A DNA stretch of 42,144 bases from contig CAINNK010000028.1 of assembly GCA_903851135.1 (NCBI GenBank), positions 1 through 42,144 on the forward strand, read 5' to 3'. Made by a program: the position numbers and the translations under genes. The stretch is from an uncultured bacterium (GTDB taxonomy: Bacteria > Patescibacteriota > Minisyncoccia > Moranbacterales > GWC2-37-73). Positions 1 to 6,745 of the stretch are shown here, in pieces; position 1 is the first letter of the stretch, and every line of letters starts with the position of its first letter. The notes below the pieces were generated by a model that saw only the letters and a program-made list of their open reading frames with translations, did no database searches and was not told the DNA's origin.

Positions 1-74
1 TCAAAAGTTAATCCCAATAGTAATAGCCGACTAATTTCCTCTCTGTCCTCAAAAACTAATTCGTTAATTTTCAT
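1..74 (-). CDS. Partial ORF running off the left edge
   Basis: Reading leftward from an ATG at 72-74 gives 24 open codons (MKINELVFEDREEISRLL..) that continue past the window edge. No family is recognisable from so few residues. No strong ribosome-binding site precedes it. It would be divergent from the hypF promoter. It could equally be a chance open frame. Confidence 0.3.
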   Translation of the reverse strand, partial: MKINELVFEDREEISRLLLLGLTF

Positions 75-130
75 AGCTTCTTTGTTTAATTATGATAGCC
101 TATATGGTATCATAATGTTGCAATAGAAAC

Positions 131-159
131 TTGAACCTAAGCAAGTATAAAACTATTAT
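131..159 (+). promoter_or_regulatory. Sigma70-type promoter for the hypF-like gene
   Basis: TTGAAC at 131-136 and TATTAT at 154-159 are separated by 17 bp, about 100 bp upstream of the ATG at 259. The transcript would include the 48-bp palindrome at 200-247. Confidence 0.55.
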
Positions 160-199
160 AGCACAAAAAATGTTTTCAATGCTAGAATACAGTTAGATA

Positions 200-247
200 A
201 AAATTTGGAGGCTAAGCCTCCTATAGGAGGCTTAGCCTCCAAATTTT
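200..247. repeat. Perfect 48-bp palindrome, itself made of two smaller hairpins
   Basis: Two 22-nt arms are exactly complementary around a self-complementary TATA centre. Each arm also contains its own stem, GGAGGCT against AGCCTCC. The DNA could form one long cruciform, or the RNA could form two tandem stem-loops. A TTG at 205 inside the right-reading frame of hypF lies in the palindrome, but I place the real start downstream at 259. The GCCTCC word recurs in the hairpin at 1832-1866. Confidence 0.9.
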
Positions 248-258
248 CACATTTTTTT

Positions 259-1602
259 ATGCAGACATATAAAATTCCCAATATCCATAATGAAAAAATC
301 ATTTTAGCCCTTGGTGCTGAGTCGGCTGGAAATTTTTCACTGTGGAAAGATGGGATTATTAACTTTTCCGAAGATTTTGGCGATTTGACAAATGAACAAA
401 ATTTTTCAAATTTTAAAGTTGCGCTTTTGAAATTTCTCAAGAATCAAAAAATCAAACCTGACATTATTTTGTCTGACTTGCACCCACTTTTTGAAACCAC
501 CAAACTCGCGCAAAAATTAGCAAAAAAATATAAGGCTGAGTATTTGCCAGTTCAGCATCACTTTGCCCATGTTTTTTCTGCAGTTGGAGATGAGGTCGTG
601 GAACTTGGAACGTGGAGCATGGAGCAAAAACTAATTTCTACTATACAATATACATCCTACAAAATACCTCATACAATTCTTGGGGTTGCTTGCGATGGCA
701 CAGGCTTGGGAACGGATGGAAAAATTTGGGGAGGAGAAGTTTTCACAATGACCAATAGCCAAAAGACAACAAACAATAAAACTCAAAATTCAAAATTACA
801 AATCACCAGAATTGGACATTTGGAAAATCAAATTTTGCTGGGGGGAGAAATGGCGATTCAGGAGCCAGCAAGAATGCTGATTGCAATATTATTTAAAATT
901 TCAAATGCCGCAAAAAAGTTCCCACTGTGTCATTCCGGACTTGATCCGGAATCCAGTAAATCTCACGAAATAAAAATGGGCCTGGATTCCCATTTTCATG
1001 GGAATGACACAAATGTAAAGATTGAAAAACAGAAAAAAATAATTTTTAGCTATATAAAAAAATATTATACCCCAAATGAATTTGAAGTCCTTTGGAAACA
1101 GCTTGAGCAAAATTTCAACTGCCTGGAAACTTCCAGCACGGCTCGGGTGTTGGACGCAGTTTCAGTTCTGCTTGGTTTTTCCAACAACGAAAGACTCAGC
1201 AAACATGGACCAATTGCGCTGCTTGAGAAAAATTCAACCAAATCATACTTAAATTTAAATCCTAAAATCACAACATACAATATACAAAATACAAGATACG
1301 GGATACTAGATACAACTTATTTATTTGAATATCTCATTAAAAATCTTGACCGCGACAAAGCTCGCCTGGCTGCGACAGCGCAAAAATACATTGCGGATGG
1401 AATGCTTAAGATAGTTCAGCAGTTCACAGTCAACAGTTCACAGAAACATTCAGCAAAAATTTTCGCCGCTGGAGGAATGATGAATAACAAAATAATTTCC
1501 GAAATCATGGAAAAACAAGGTTTTTACTTAAACAAAAAAATTCCCCGCGGTGACGCCGGGATTTCCTTTGGGCAAATTATTTTTTATTTGCTGACAAAAT
1601 AA
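259..1602 (+). CDS. hypF: HypF C-terminal (Kae1-like carbamoyltransferase) domain, stand-alone
   Basis: This matches the Kae1-like half of HypF, which transfers the carbamoyl group onto the HypE C-terminal cysteine to make the CN ligands of [NiFe] hydrogenase. Visible marks are ALGAES near residue 18, the metal-binding HHFAH at 100-104, the nucleotide-site DGTGLGTDG at 147-155 and the closing GDAGISFGQ. The acylphosphatase, zinc-finger and YrdC domains of full-length HypF (about 750 residues) are absent, so carbamoyl-adenylate formation must come from another protein. I chose the ATG at 259 because a TTG at 205 lies inside a palindrome. The 447 residues exceed the bare domain because several low-complexity stretches (about residues 115-139, 163-182, 224-254, 335-355) look like in-frame repeat insertions. 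The other hyp genes are on the opposite strand. Confidence 0.85.
   Translation: MQTYKIPNIHNEKIILALGAESAGNFSLWKDGIINFSEDFGDLTNEQNFSNFKVALLKFLKNQKIKPDIILSDLHPLFETTKLAQKLAKKYKAEYLPVQHHFAHVFSAVGDEVVELGTWSMEQKLISTIQYTSYKIPHTILGVACDGTGLGTDGKIWGGEVFTMTNSQKTTNNKTQNSKLQITRIGHLENQILLGGEMAIQEPARMLIAILFKISNAAKKFPLCHSGLDPESSKSHEIKMGLDSHFHGNDTNVKIEKQKKIIFSYIKKYYTPNEFEVLWKQLEQNFNCLETSSTARVLDAVSVLLGFSNNERLSKHGPIALLEKNSTKSYLNLNPKITTYNIQNTRYGILDTTYLFEYLIKNLDRDKARLAATAQKYIADGMLKIVQQFTVNSSQKHSAKIFAAGGMMNNKIISEIMEKQGFYLNKKIPRGDAGISFGQIIFYLLTK
927..1010. repeat. Dispersed palindromic repeat inserted in-frame in hypF
   Basis: Arms 927-956 and 982-1010 share GTGTCATTCC and its complement at the ends. Each arm also folds on itself (ATTCCGGA/TCCGGAAT and ATTCCCA/TGGGAAT). 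In the hypF frame it reads SGLDPESS..GLDSHFHGND. On the other strand it reads VIPMKMGIQ..RIKSGMT. That is the familiar product of a widely dispersed bacterial palindromic element which, like Rickettsia palindromic elements, can sit inside reading frames. The insertion keeps the frame open between well-aligned HypF segments. Confidence 0.8.
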
Positions 1603-1831
1603 ACAAAAACTTTTTTCACACCTATATATTAATATATGGGTTTGAAGTGCAATAATCTAATAAAACAACATTCTGACATTCTTGCCTGCCCGCCTCTGGA
1701 GGGAGAATATGAGAATGTCCTGAAAGTTTTTAGAAACTAAAAAACCACAAATCATACGACCGCTGGATTTTTGGTTTTTTCATTTTTGAGTATCAAAAAA
1801 GCCTGTTGCGCAATTTTGCAAACAAGCAATT

Positions 1832-1866
1832 TTTTAGAAGCCTCCATTAATTAGAGGCTTCTAAAA
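1832..1866 (-). terminator. Hairpin directly after the 191-residue hypothetical gene
   Basis: 13-nt arms at 1832-1844 and 1854-1866 are exactly complementary around a 9-nt loop, starting 2 nt beyond the stop at 1869. The A/T ends of the stem are symmetric, so it could work in both directions. There is no extended T-tract on the - strand. The rest of 1603-1868 holds no gene I can support. Confidence 0.5.
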
Positions 1867-1868
1867 TA

Positions 1869-2444
1869 TCAACAAAGAGTGAATAAATCTCCATATCCAT
1901 TCGCCAATACTACTGGATTACATGCCCATTTGAGCTGAAAATGACTATATTCGCCAATACTCCAATAGGGAACGTAGATTCTATCACCCCTTAAAACCTC
2001 TCCTGTAACCCTCACTGCACCCTTAAGGCAAAAAAGTTTAGAAGCAGATGGGAAGAAATGTTTAAAGAATTCAACACCTCTTTCATCTATGGACAATCCG
2101 GCATAAAGACCAAGCATGTTCTCTAATGTCCCCTCTTCACTTAATTGATCAAGTAAACATTGAATAGAATTAAAGCTTTTCGTTGAAGGATAAGGCTTCT
2201 TTTTCCTTATATCAAACTCGAATGGCCCCCTCTTCTCAAGCTCAGGAAAAAGTGGAGCACACGATTCTTCATGCTGTGTGAAACTCGGATAAGTAAAACT
2301 GCCAATCTTTGCTTCATCAACATTAACAAAGGGATTGCAAGTTTTCAGAAATTCTCTTAAATCTTTATCAGAAATAGCTCCTGTGAGAGTTAACCTCTGA
2401 ATTTCCTTAATTTTAATCATTGAATCAATAGATGTGTCTGGCAT
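1869..2444 (-). CDS. Hypothetical protein, 191 residues
   Basis: I do not recognise this family. The protein is soluble-looking with no signal peptide or membrane segment. It has a charged KKKPYP stretch near residue 84, four or more scattered cysteines and an aromatic C-terminal third (YVPYWSIGEYSHFQLKW). The ATG at 2442-2444 is preceded by GGTGAG, a reasonable ribosome-binding site. It forms its own transcription unit: a near-consensus promoter at 2579-2607, a leader hairpin at 2497-2547 and a hairpin after the stop. It is downstream of hypE but is probably not a maturation gene. Confidence 0.65.
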   Translation of the reverse strand: MPDTSIDSMIKIKEIQRLTLTGAISDKDLREFLKTCNPFVNVDEAKIGSFTYPSFTQHEESCAPLFPELEKRGPFEFDIRKKKPYPSTKSFNSIQCLLDQLSEEGTLENMLGLYAGLSIDERGVEFFKHFFPSASKLFCLKGAVRVTGEVLRGDRIYVPYWSIGEYSHFQLKWACNPVVLANGYGDLFTLC

Positions 2445-2496
2445 AACTCACCATCCTGAATTAAAAGGTTTGAAAGAAGAAATAATAAAGTTATTT

Positions 2497-2547
2497 TTTG
2501 GCCCTGCGGAAAAATGCCTAAAATAAGCCACTTTCTGCAGGGCCAAA
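2497..2547 (-). promoter_or_regulatory. Leader stem-loop upstream of the 191-residue gene
   Basis: TTTGGCCCTGC at 2497-2507 is perfectly complementary to GCAGGGCCAAA at 2537-2547. It is an 11-bp GC-rich stem with a 29-nt loop, placed inside the predicted 5' leader between the promoter and the start codon. It could terminate hypE transcripts or act on the downstream gene. There is no T-tract on the - strand. Confidence 0.6.
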
Positions 2548-2578
2548 GTGAAAAATTGTCAAAAAGCTACGATATTAA

Positions 2579-2607
2579 AGTATACACCTTTTTGAAGCTA
2601 TTGTCAA
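2579..2607 (-). promoter_or_regulatory. Near-consensus promoter overlapping the hypE stop
   Basis: On the - strand TTGACA (2602-2607), a 17-bp spacer and TATACT (2579-2584), with TG just before the -10. The hypE TGA stop (2604-2606) overlaps the -35 box. It drives the 191-residue gene. Confidence 0.75.
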
Positions 2608-3605
2608 CAGATGCGAGGGATGAGTTTGCCATTGGGCATTTCGATGGGCCGCAAGGAGCCAAGTTTAGTTTGAAGATAAAGACCTTTTCCTGCTTTAACT
2701 TTGCCGATGATTTTCGCTTCGGGATTAAACTTTTTCAAAATTCGCAGAACCCTGGCAGCATCTTTTTCACTGACGGTTGCCAGGAAGCGACCCTCACTGG
2801 CAAAAGAAAAAATATCAATGCCAAGCAGCCCGCCCAAGGCGATGGTTTCTTTTTTGTAGGGCAAAAGATTTTCATCCAGCACTATTTTGACTTTAGATTT
2901 TTCGGCCATTTCAACCAGATTAGCTGCCAAGCCTCCACGGGTTGGATCTTTGGCAGCATGCACAAATTTTCCAATGGCCAGCATTTCTTTGTCAATTGGT
3001 TTGCAATCCGAAGAAACTCGCGAGCGATAACCAAAACGCTCACTCAGCAGCGCCACGGTGTGCTCACCCAAATCGCCAGAAGCAATCACCACATCCCCAA
3101 CCTGCGCCCCGGCATTATTGATAACTTTTTCAGCCATGCCAATTCCAGCGGTGGTGATTTCAATTTTGTCGAGCTTGCCTTTTTCAGTCACCTTAGTGTC
3201 CCCCGTCACAATAGGCACCCCAGCCTCTTTTGAAACCTTGGCAATTGATTTGATGATTTTCAAAAAGTCCGCCTTTGGAAATCCTTCTTCCACCACAATG
3301 CTAAGAGAAATTCCCAAGGGTCTGGCGCCCATCACAGCCAAATCATTAATCGTTCCGCACACCGCAATTTTTCCAATGTCGCCGCCCGGGAAAAAAATCG
3401 GATCCACAATAAAAGCATCCGTTGTCAGCAAAAGATGCTGATTTTGGAAATCTTTTTTTGGCAAACTTATTTTCGCCAAAGCCAGTGAAGCCGAATCATC
3501 GCCTGAGTTTTGCCACTTGCCAGCCCCGCCCAAAATTTTGCGAACTTGCCTAATCAACTCACTTGATTTTGCTCCACCTCCACCATGGTCTAAAGATATT
3601 GTCAT
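2604..3605 (-). CDS. hypE: Hydrogenase maturation protein HypE
   Basis: HypE accepts a carbamoyl group on its terminal cysteine, dehydrates it with ATP to a thiocyanate and donates cyanide to the HypC-HypD iron centre. The N-terminus LDHGGGGAKSSELI is the family signature, followed by the PurM-like ATP-binding core (TTDAFIVDPIFFPGGDIGK, then DLAVMGARP). The protein ends in PRIC, so the essential C-terminal cysteine (Cys333) is present. At 333 residues it is normal length. The start is the ATG at 3603-3605. Downstream on - is the stand-alone hypothetical gene; upstream is a four-helix-bundle gene that separates it from hypD. Confidence 0.97.
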   Translation of the reverse strand: MTISLDHGGGGAKSSELIRQVRKILGGAGKWQNSGDDSASLALAKISLPKKDFQNQHLLLTTDAFIVDPIFFPGGDIGKIAVCGTINDLAVMGARPLGISLSIVVEEGFPKADFLKIIKSIAKVSKEAGVPIVTGDTKVTEKGKLDKIEITTAGIGMAEKVINNAGAQVGDVVIASGDLGEHTVALLSERFGYRSRVSSDCKPIDKEMLAIGKFVHAAKDPTRGGLAANLVEMAEKSKVKIVLDENLLPYKKETIALGGLLGIDIFSFASEGRFLATVSEKDAARVLRILKKFNPEAKIIGKVKAGKGLYLQTKLGSLRPIEMPNGKLIPRIC

Positions 3606-3629
3606 ATTGATATACTGTTATACTGTTAG

Positions 3630-4065
3630 ATTGTTATATTACTATATTGCTATACTCGTTTATTTTTCAAGTTTTTCGTTGGTGAATTTAATCAAATGGT
3701 TTATTTCCTTTGGCAATTTTTCTAACTCATTCATTATATATTGATACTGTTTTTCGTCTATTAAACTTCTTGCCTTGGCCTTCAAGGTCCAATCTTGAGA
3801 TTCTTTCAAAGAACCAAAACTATATCGATAGAAATTTATTTTATCTTTTTTTCCAAATCTTCCAAATCCTTCAGCAATATTGGCAGAAATAGAATCAACA
3901 GAACGTATCCACTGTTTACCAACTGTGTCTTTTGCTAAATAATCCCAACAAATTACAACATTCCAAACATAATTACTCAAATTATAAGCAATTTTATAAG
4001 AATTTAAATCATTCAACTTTAGGTAATTCATATTTAACAATATAACGATATAGCAATATAACAAT
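3630..4065. mobile_element. Candidate insertion carrying the four-helix-bundle gene
   Basis: The gene at 3660-4031 is bracketed by a 25-bp inverted repeat, 3630-3654 against 4041-4065. It matches at 22 of 25 positions and all three differences are transitions. The right arm touches the hypD stop and the left arm lies just after the hypE start, so the segment splits an otherwise compact hyp operon. No transposase is present. Related words (ATATTGCTAT, CAATATAACA) recur at 5566-5658, so the arms may instead belong to the spacer repeat class. Confidence 0.35.
3660..4031 (-). CDS. Four-helix-bundle protein (23S rRNA intervening-sequence family)
   Basis: This 123-residue helical protein has the family pattern: LNDLNSYKIAYNLSNYVW at the start, then RSVDSISANIAEGFGR in the middle and FYRYSFGSLKESQDWTLKA after it. 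Members are often encoded in sequences inserted in 23S rRNA genes or scattered as single genes. The fold is shared with the Avd accessory protein of diversity-generating retroelements. Function is unknown, probably nucleic-acid binding. I start at the ATG of MNYLKLND; the open frame extends 11 codons upstream through repeat sequence. It interrupts the hypE-hypD order and has inverted repeats on both sides. Confidence 0.8.
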   Translation of the reverse strand: MNYLKLNDLNSYKIAYNLSNYVWNVVICWDYLAKDTVGKQWIRSVDSISANIAEGFGRFGKKDKINFYRYSFGSLKESQDWTLKAKARSLIDEKQYQYIMNELEKLPKEINHLIKFTNEKLEK

Positions 4066-5108
4066 TAAACTCGGTATTGAAGGTAGTTTCGACACGCCCC
4101 TTCTTCGGACACCATGCAGGGTCCATAGGGATTTTCGGGCGTGCAAACTTTGCCAAACATTGGGCATTGTTTGGGGCTAAGCGTGCCTCGGATGATTTGC
4201 CCGCAACGACAACCGGTTGGTTTTTTTGCCTGCGAAAAATCAATTTTCGCAAGAATATTTTGATACTTTATTTTCGCATTCATTTTTGGATTTTTCACTT
4301 CCAAACCAGAATTTGCAATTTTTCCAAACCCGCGCCAATTGCCGTCACAAATTTTGAAATTCTCCCAAATCAATTTTTGCGCAACTTGATTTCCTTCTTT
4401 TTTCACCAAGCGGACATATTCATTTTCAACTTCTTTTTTTCCATCCCTGATTTGACAAAGGAGCAAATAAATCGCTACCAAAACATCCTCCGCTTCAAAA
4501 CCAGCAATCACCTGAGCAACTTTCAGATGTTCAAACGGCTTCGTGCCAATGATAGTTGCAATATGACCAGGACTAATAAAGCCATCGATTTTTGTTTCGC
4601 CCGCTTCAAGCAAAGCATTCATGGCTGGCAAAAAAAGTTTATGCGAAGAGTATACCGTCAAACCATTTTGCAAAGCCATTGCAGTCATCGGGGTAGTGGT
4701 TTCAAAACCCAAACCAAAAAAAACCAGATTTGGAAAATCCTTTTTTAGTTCAAGCGCTTCTTGGATAGAATAAACTGAAAAAACTCTTGCGCCCTGACTG
4801 CGAGCTTGCTCCAAGGAGCCAAAAAAACCTGGCACCCGTAGCATGTCGCCATAAGTCGCAATCGGAATTCCAGCTTTGGACAAAGCAACCACCACGTCAA
4901 TGTCTTCTTGCGCCGTCACGCAAACCGGACAACCAGGCCCCGTCAGCAATTTGATGTTTTTCGGCAGCAAACTTCTGATGCCATTTTTACTAACAGTTTG
5001 TGTGTGCGTGCCACAAACTTCCATCAAAACAACGCTTCTTTTGATTTGGCTGGCGACTTTATTTATTTTTTCAATTAGATTTTCAAACGATTTTGTTTCC
5101 TTTTTCAT
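4065..5108 (-). CDS. hypD: Hydrogenase maturation protein HypD
   Basis: HypD is the [4Fe-4S] scaffold that, with HypC, assembles the Fe(CN)2CO unit of [NiFe] hydrogenase. All signature regions are visible: CGTHTQTV (Cys32), GPGCPVC (Cys60, Cys63), GFETTTPMTA in the middle and FISPGHIATIIG later. The C-terminal cysteine cluster reads CRCG..CPMFGKVC..GPCMVSEEGAC. The 347 residues from the ATG at 5106-5108 are a normal length. An upstream TTG at 5139-5141 is in frame, but that stretch is repeat-like (similar to 5241-5290), so I prefer the ATG. Confidence 0.96.
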   Translation of the reverse strand: MKKETKSFENLIEKINKVASQIKRSVVLMEVCGTHTQTVSKNGIRSLLPKNIKLLTGPGCPVCVTAQEDIDVVVALSKAGIPIATYGDMLRVPGFFGSLEQARSQGARVFSVYSIQEALELKKDFPNLVFFGLGFETTTPMTAMALQNGLTVYSSHKLFLPAMNALLEAGETKIDGFISPGHIATIIGTKPFEHLKVAQVIAGFEAEDVLVAIYLLLCQIRDGKKEVENEYVRLVKKEGNQVAQKLIWENFKICDGNWRGFGKIANSGLEVKNPKMNAKIKYQNILAKIDFSQAKKPTGCRCGQIIRGTLSPKQCPMFGKVCTPENPYGPCMVSEEGACRNYLQYRV

Positions 5109-5110
5109 CC

Positions 5111-5290
5111 AGTAGTAGAAATTCAAATGAGCTCCGCCCAAAGAATTCTCTATATATTTATTCTTCTAAGATTAAATTTTATTCATTTAATAAGAAGTAA
5201 ATTAAATTCAAACCTTTGAATTATCACTACTGGATTCATACCGGGTAGTAGAAATTCGAATGAGCTTTGCTCGAAAGATTCTCATCCAGT
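5111..5290. repeat. Direct repeat in the hypC-hypD spacer
   Basis: GTAGTAGAAATTC followed by AATGAGCT appears at about 5112-5133 and again at 5245-5266, about 133 bp apart, each followed by an AAGAATTCTC or AAGATTCTC word. CATCCAGT flanks the first copy on the left and the second on the right. A related word (GAATTCTCATCCAG) is found upstream of rpsL near 36951. The segment also contains a short frame, MRIFRAKLIRISTTR, that I regard as repeat-encoded. Confidence 0.55.
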
Positions 5291-5331
5291 ATTAATAGTT
5301 GTTATTATTTTTCCGAGATTATATAAAAGGT

Positions 5332-5565
5332 TTAGGTTTTTTTATTTTTTCGAATTCTCACTCCCCGGTCATATTCTTTTAAGACTTCCCAAGCATCTTC
5401 AGTTGAAAGTTGCGAAATTGCAAAACCAGCATGCACGATCACAAAATCGCCCACTGTCACATCTGGGACAAGTGAAATATTTATATCCTTTTTAACCCCA
5501 TCAAAATCAGCAGTCGCCTGCTGATTTTTCAAAGCAATTATTTTTCCCGGAAAAGCTAGACACAT
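5332..5565 (-). CDS. hypC: Hydrogenase maturation chaperone HypC
   Basis: A textbook 77-residue HypC: it begins MCLAFPGKI, so the essential Cys2 is present, and carries VGDFVIVHAGFAI in the middle. HypC binds iron with HypD and hands the Fe(CN)2CO unit to the hydrogenase large subunit. It is first in the - strand hypC-hypD-hypE order, with a 223-bp repeat-rich spacer before hypD. Upstream is the aldolase gene, separated by a 93-bp word-repeat spacer, so its promoter may be further upstream or within that spacer. Confidence 0.95.
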   Translation of the reverse strand: MCLAFPGKIIALKNQQATADFDGVKKDINISLVPDVTVGDFVIVHAGFAISQLSTEDAWEVLKEYDRGVRIRKNKKT

Positions 5566-5570
5566 AAATA

Positions 5571-5656
5571 AATATTGCTATATTGCTATATTGCTAAAAA
5601 CTTCAGACAAGCCTTAAGTCTAACTCGCGACAATATAACAATATGACACTATAACC
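5571..5656. repeat. Word-repeat spacer between fba and hypC
   Basis: Tandem ATATTGCT words (about 5571-5596) face a complementary ACAATATAACAATATGAC run (about 5631-5648). They make an imperfect inverted repeat of the same vocabulary that flanks the gene at 3660-4031. Confidence 0.6.
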
Positions 5657-5658
5657 AT

Positions 5659-6522
5659 TTAGATTTTTCCGTCGCTACCAAAATATCCGATTTTTTTCAT
5701 CACGGTGTTTTTCACTTCATGCTGGGCGTCACCGAGAAGTTTTCGAATGTCGAAAGACAAATTATGTTGATCTTTAAATGAACCAGCCAAGCTGTTCACA
5801 AAAGCCAAACGAGTTGCCGTATCAACATTGAAACAACAAATTCCCCTGGAAATAACTTCTTTCACTTTGCCATTTTCCCAATCGGAAGCACCGTGCAAAA
5901 TGAGTGGAACTTGCACCAACTTATGAATAGCTTCTAGTCGATCATAATCAGGAACAGCACGCTCTTTGAAAAATCCATGCGCATTGCCAATAGCCACCGC
6001 CAAAGCATCAATGCCAGTTTCTTTAACAAATTCCGCGGCCTGCTCAGGTATGGTCATGTATTTGTCCCAATCAATTTCACCCATTTCACCTTCTCCGATA
6101 TACGGCACACTGCCCAATTCTCCCTGAACACAAATATCTTTTTCGTGACAAAAATCCACAACTTTTTTGGTAAGCAAAAGATTGTCCTCATAACTTTTGC
6201 GTGATCCGTCAAACATGACTGACGGAAAACCGATATTAACGCAGCGCTCAATAATCTCTGGGCTTTTGCCATGATCGAGATGAATGCCAACCGGAATTTC
6301 CGGCGCATAAAACTCAGCAATATTTTTCACCAAATTAAAAATCGCCCGCCCGCCCGCATAGTCTAAAGTCTTTTCAGTGATTTGAATAATAACCGGACTC
6401 TTTAGTTCCTTGGCAGCTTCCACAATCGCTCTGGTTGTCTCCATATTGGTCGTGTTAAAAGCTCCGACCGCATAACCGCCTTCTTTCGCTTTGTTTAAAA
6501 TTTCTTTGACAGATGTAATCAT
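5659..6522 (-). CDS. fba: Class II fructose-bisphosphate aldolase family
   Basis: Zinc-dependent aldolase of the FbaA/GatY/KbaY family, cleaving fructose 1,6-bisphosphate (or tagatose bisphosphate) to two triose phosphates. Visible are AVGAFNTTNMET at the N-terminus, HLDHGKS (catalytic Asp and zinc His) near residue 82, VQGELGSVPYIGEGE and VAIGNAHGFF (zinc ligand region). Then come LHGASDWEN and the FNVDTATR phosphate site. At 287 residues it is a typical short form. It lies just downstream of tpiA, so the two triose-phosphate enzymes are adjacent. Substrate choice between fructose and tagatose cannot be settled from sequence alone. Confidence 0.93.
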   Translation of the reverse strand: MITSVKEILNKAKEGGYAVGAFNTTNMETTRAIVEAAKELKSPVIIQITEKTLDYAGGRAIFNLVKNIAEFYAPEIPVGIHLDHGKSPEIIERCVNIGFPSVMFDGSRKSYEDNLLLTKKVVDFCHEKDICVQGELGSVPYIGEGEMGEIDWDKYMTIPEQAAEFVKETGIDALAVAIGNAHGFFKERAVPDYDRLEAIHKLVQVPLILHGASDWENGKVKEVISRGICCFNVDTATRLAFVNSLAGSFKDQHNLSFDIRKLLGDAQHEVKNTVMKKIGYFGSDGKI

Positions 6523-6533
6523 AATATTTTTTT

Positions 6534-6736
6534 CTACGAATTACGAATTTTTACGAATGTACGAAATCGCATCGTTCCTCTCTTTAGAAAAGATAGTGGA
6601 TGCGAGCGAGTACAACATTCACGAGAGATTTGAAAAACTTTCTTTGCAAATATAATATTTCAAATCCACCTCAATCCTCCTTTGCTAAAGGAGGAAGAAA
6701 ATACGTTCGTACATTCGTATTTTTCGTATTTCGTAG
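6534..6736. repeat. Inverted CTACGAATTACGAAT-type spacer between tpiA and fba
   Basis: A run of TACGAA words (6534-6565) is mirrored by TTCGTA words (about 6703-6736), enclosing about 140 bp. Inside is a clean 8-bp hairpin at 6676-6694, CCTCCTTT/AAAGGAGG with a 3-nt loop. The same outer words occur at 19816-19942, 24781-24816 and 33636-33670. Confidence 0.7.
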
Positions 6737-6745
6737 AGTTCTTAT

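Noticed and set aside
205-258. Upstream TTG start for hypF
   Set aside because: Those 18 codons lie in the palindrome and encode low-complexity residues; the ATG at 259 begins just before the conserved domain.
2514-3233. Long + strand open frame opposite hypE
   Set aside because: It is the antisense of hypE, lacks any recognisable domain and begins inside a hairpin arm.
3660-4031. Possible Avd protein of a diversity-generating retroelement
   Set aside because: No reverse transcriptase, template repeat or variable repeat with adenine-biased changes is visible nearby; the sequence fits the wider four-helix-bundle family.
4077-4748. Long + strand open frame opposite hypD
   Set aside because: Antisense of an unambiguous HypD; Phe/Lys-rich composition typical of a shadow frame.
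5241-5290. Short - strand frame MRIFRAKLIRISTTR as a small gene
   Set aside because: The segment is a partial copy of the hypD upstream repeat, so the frame is probably incidental.
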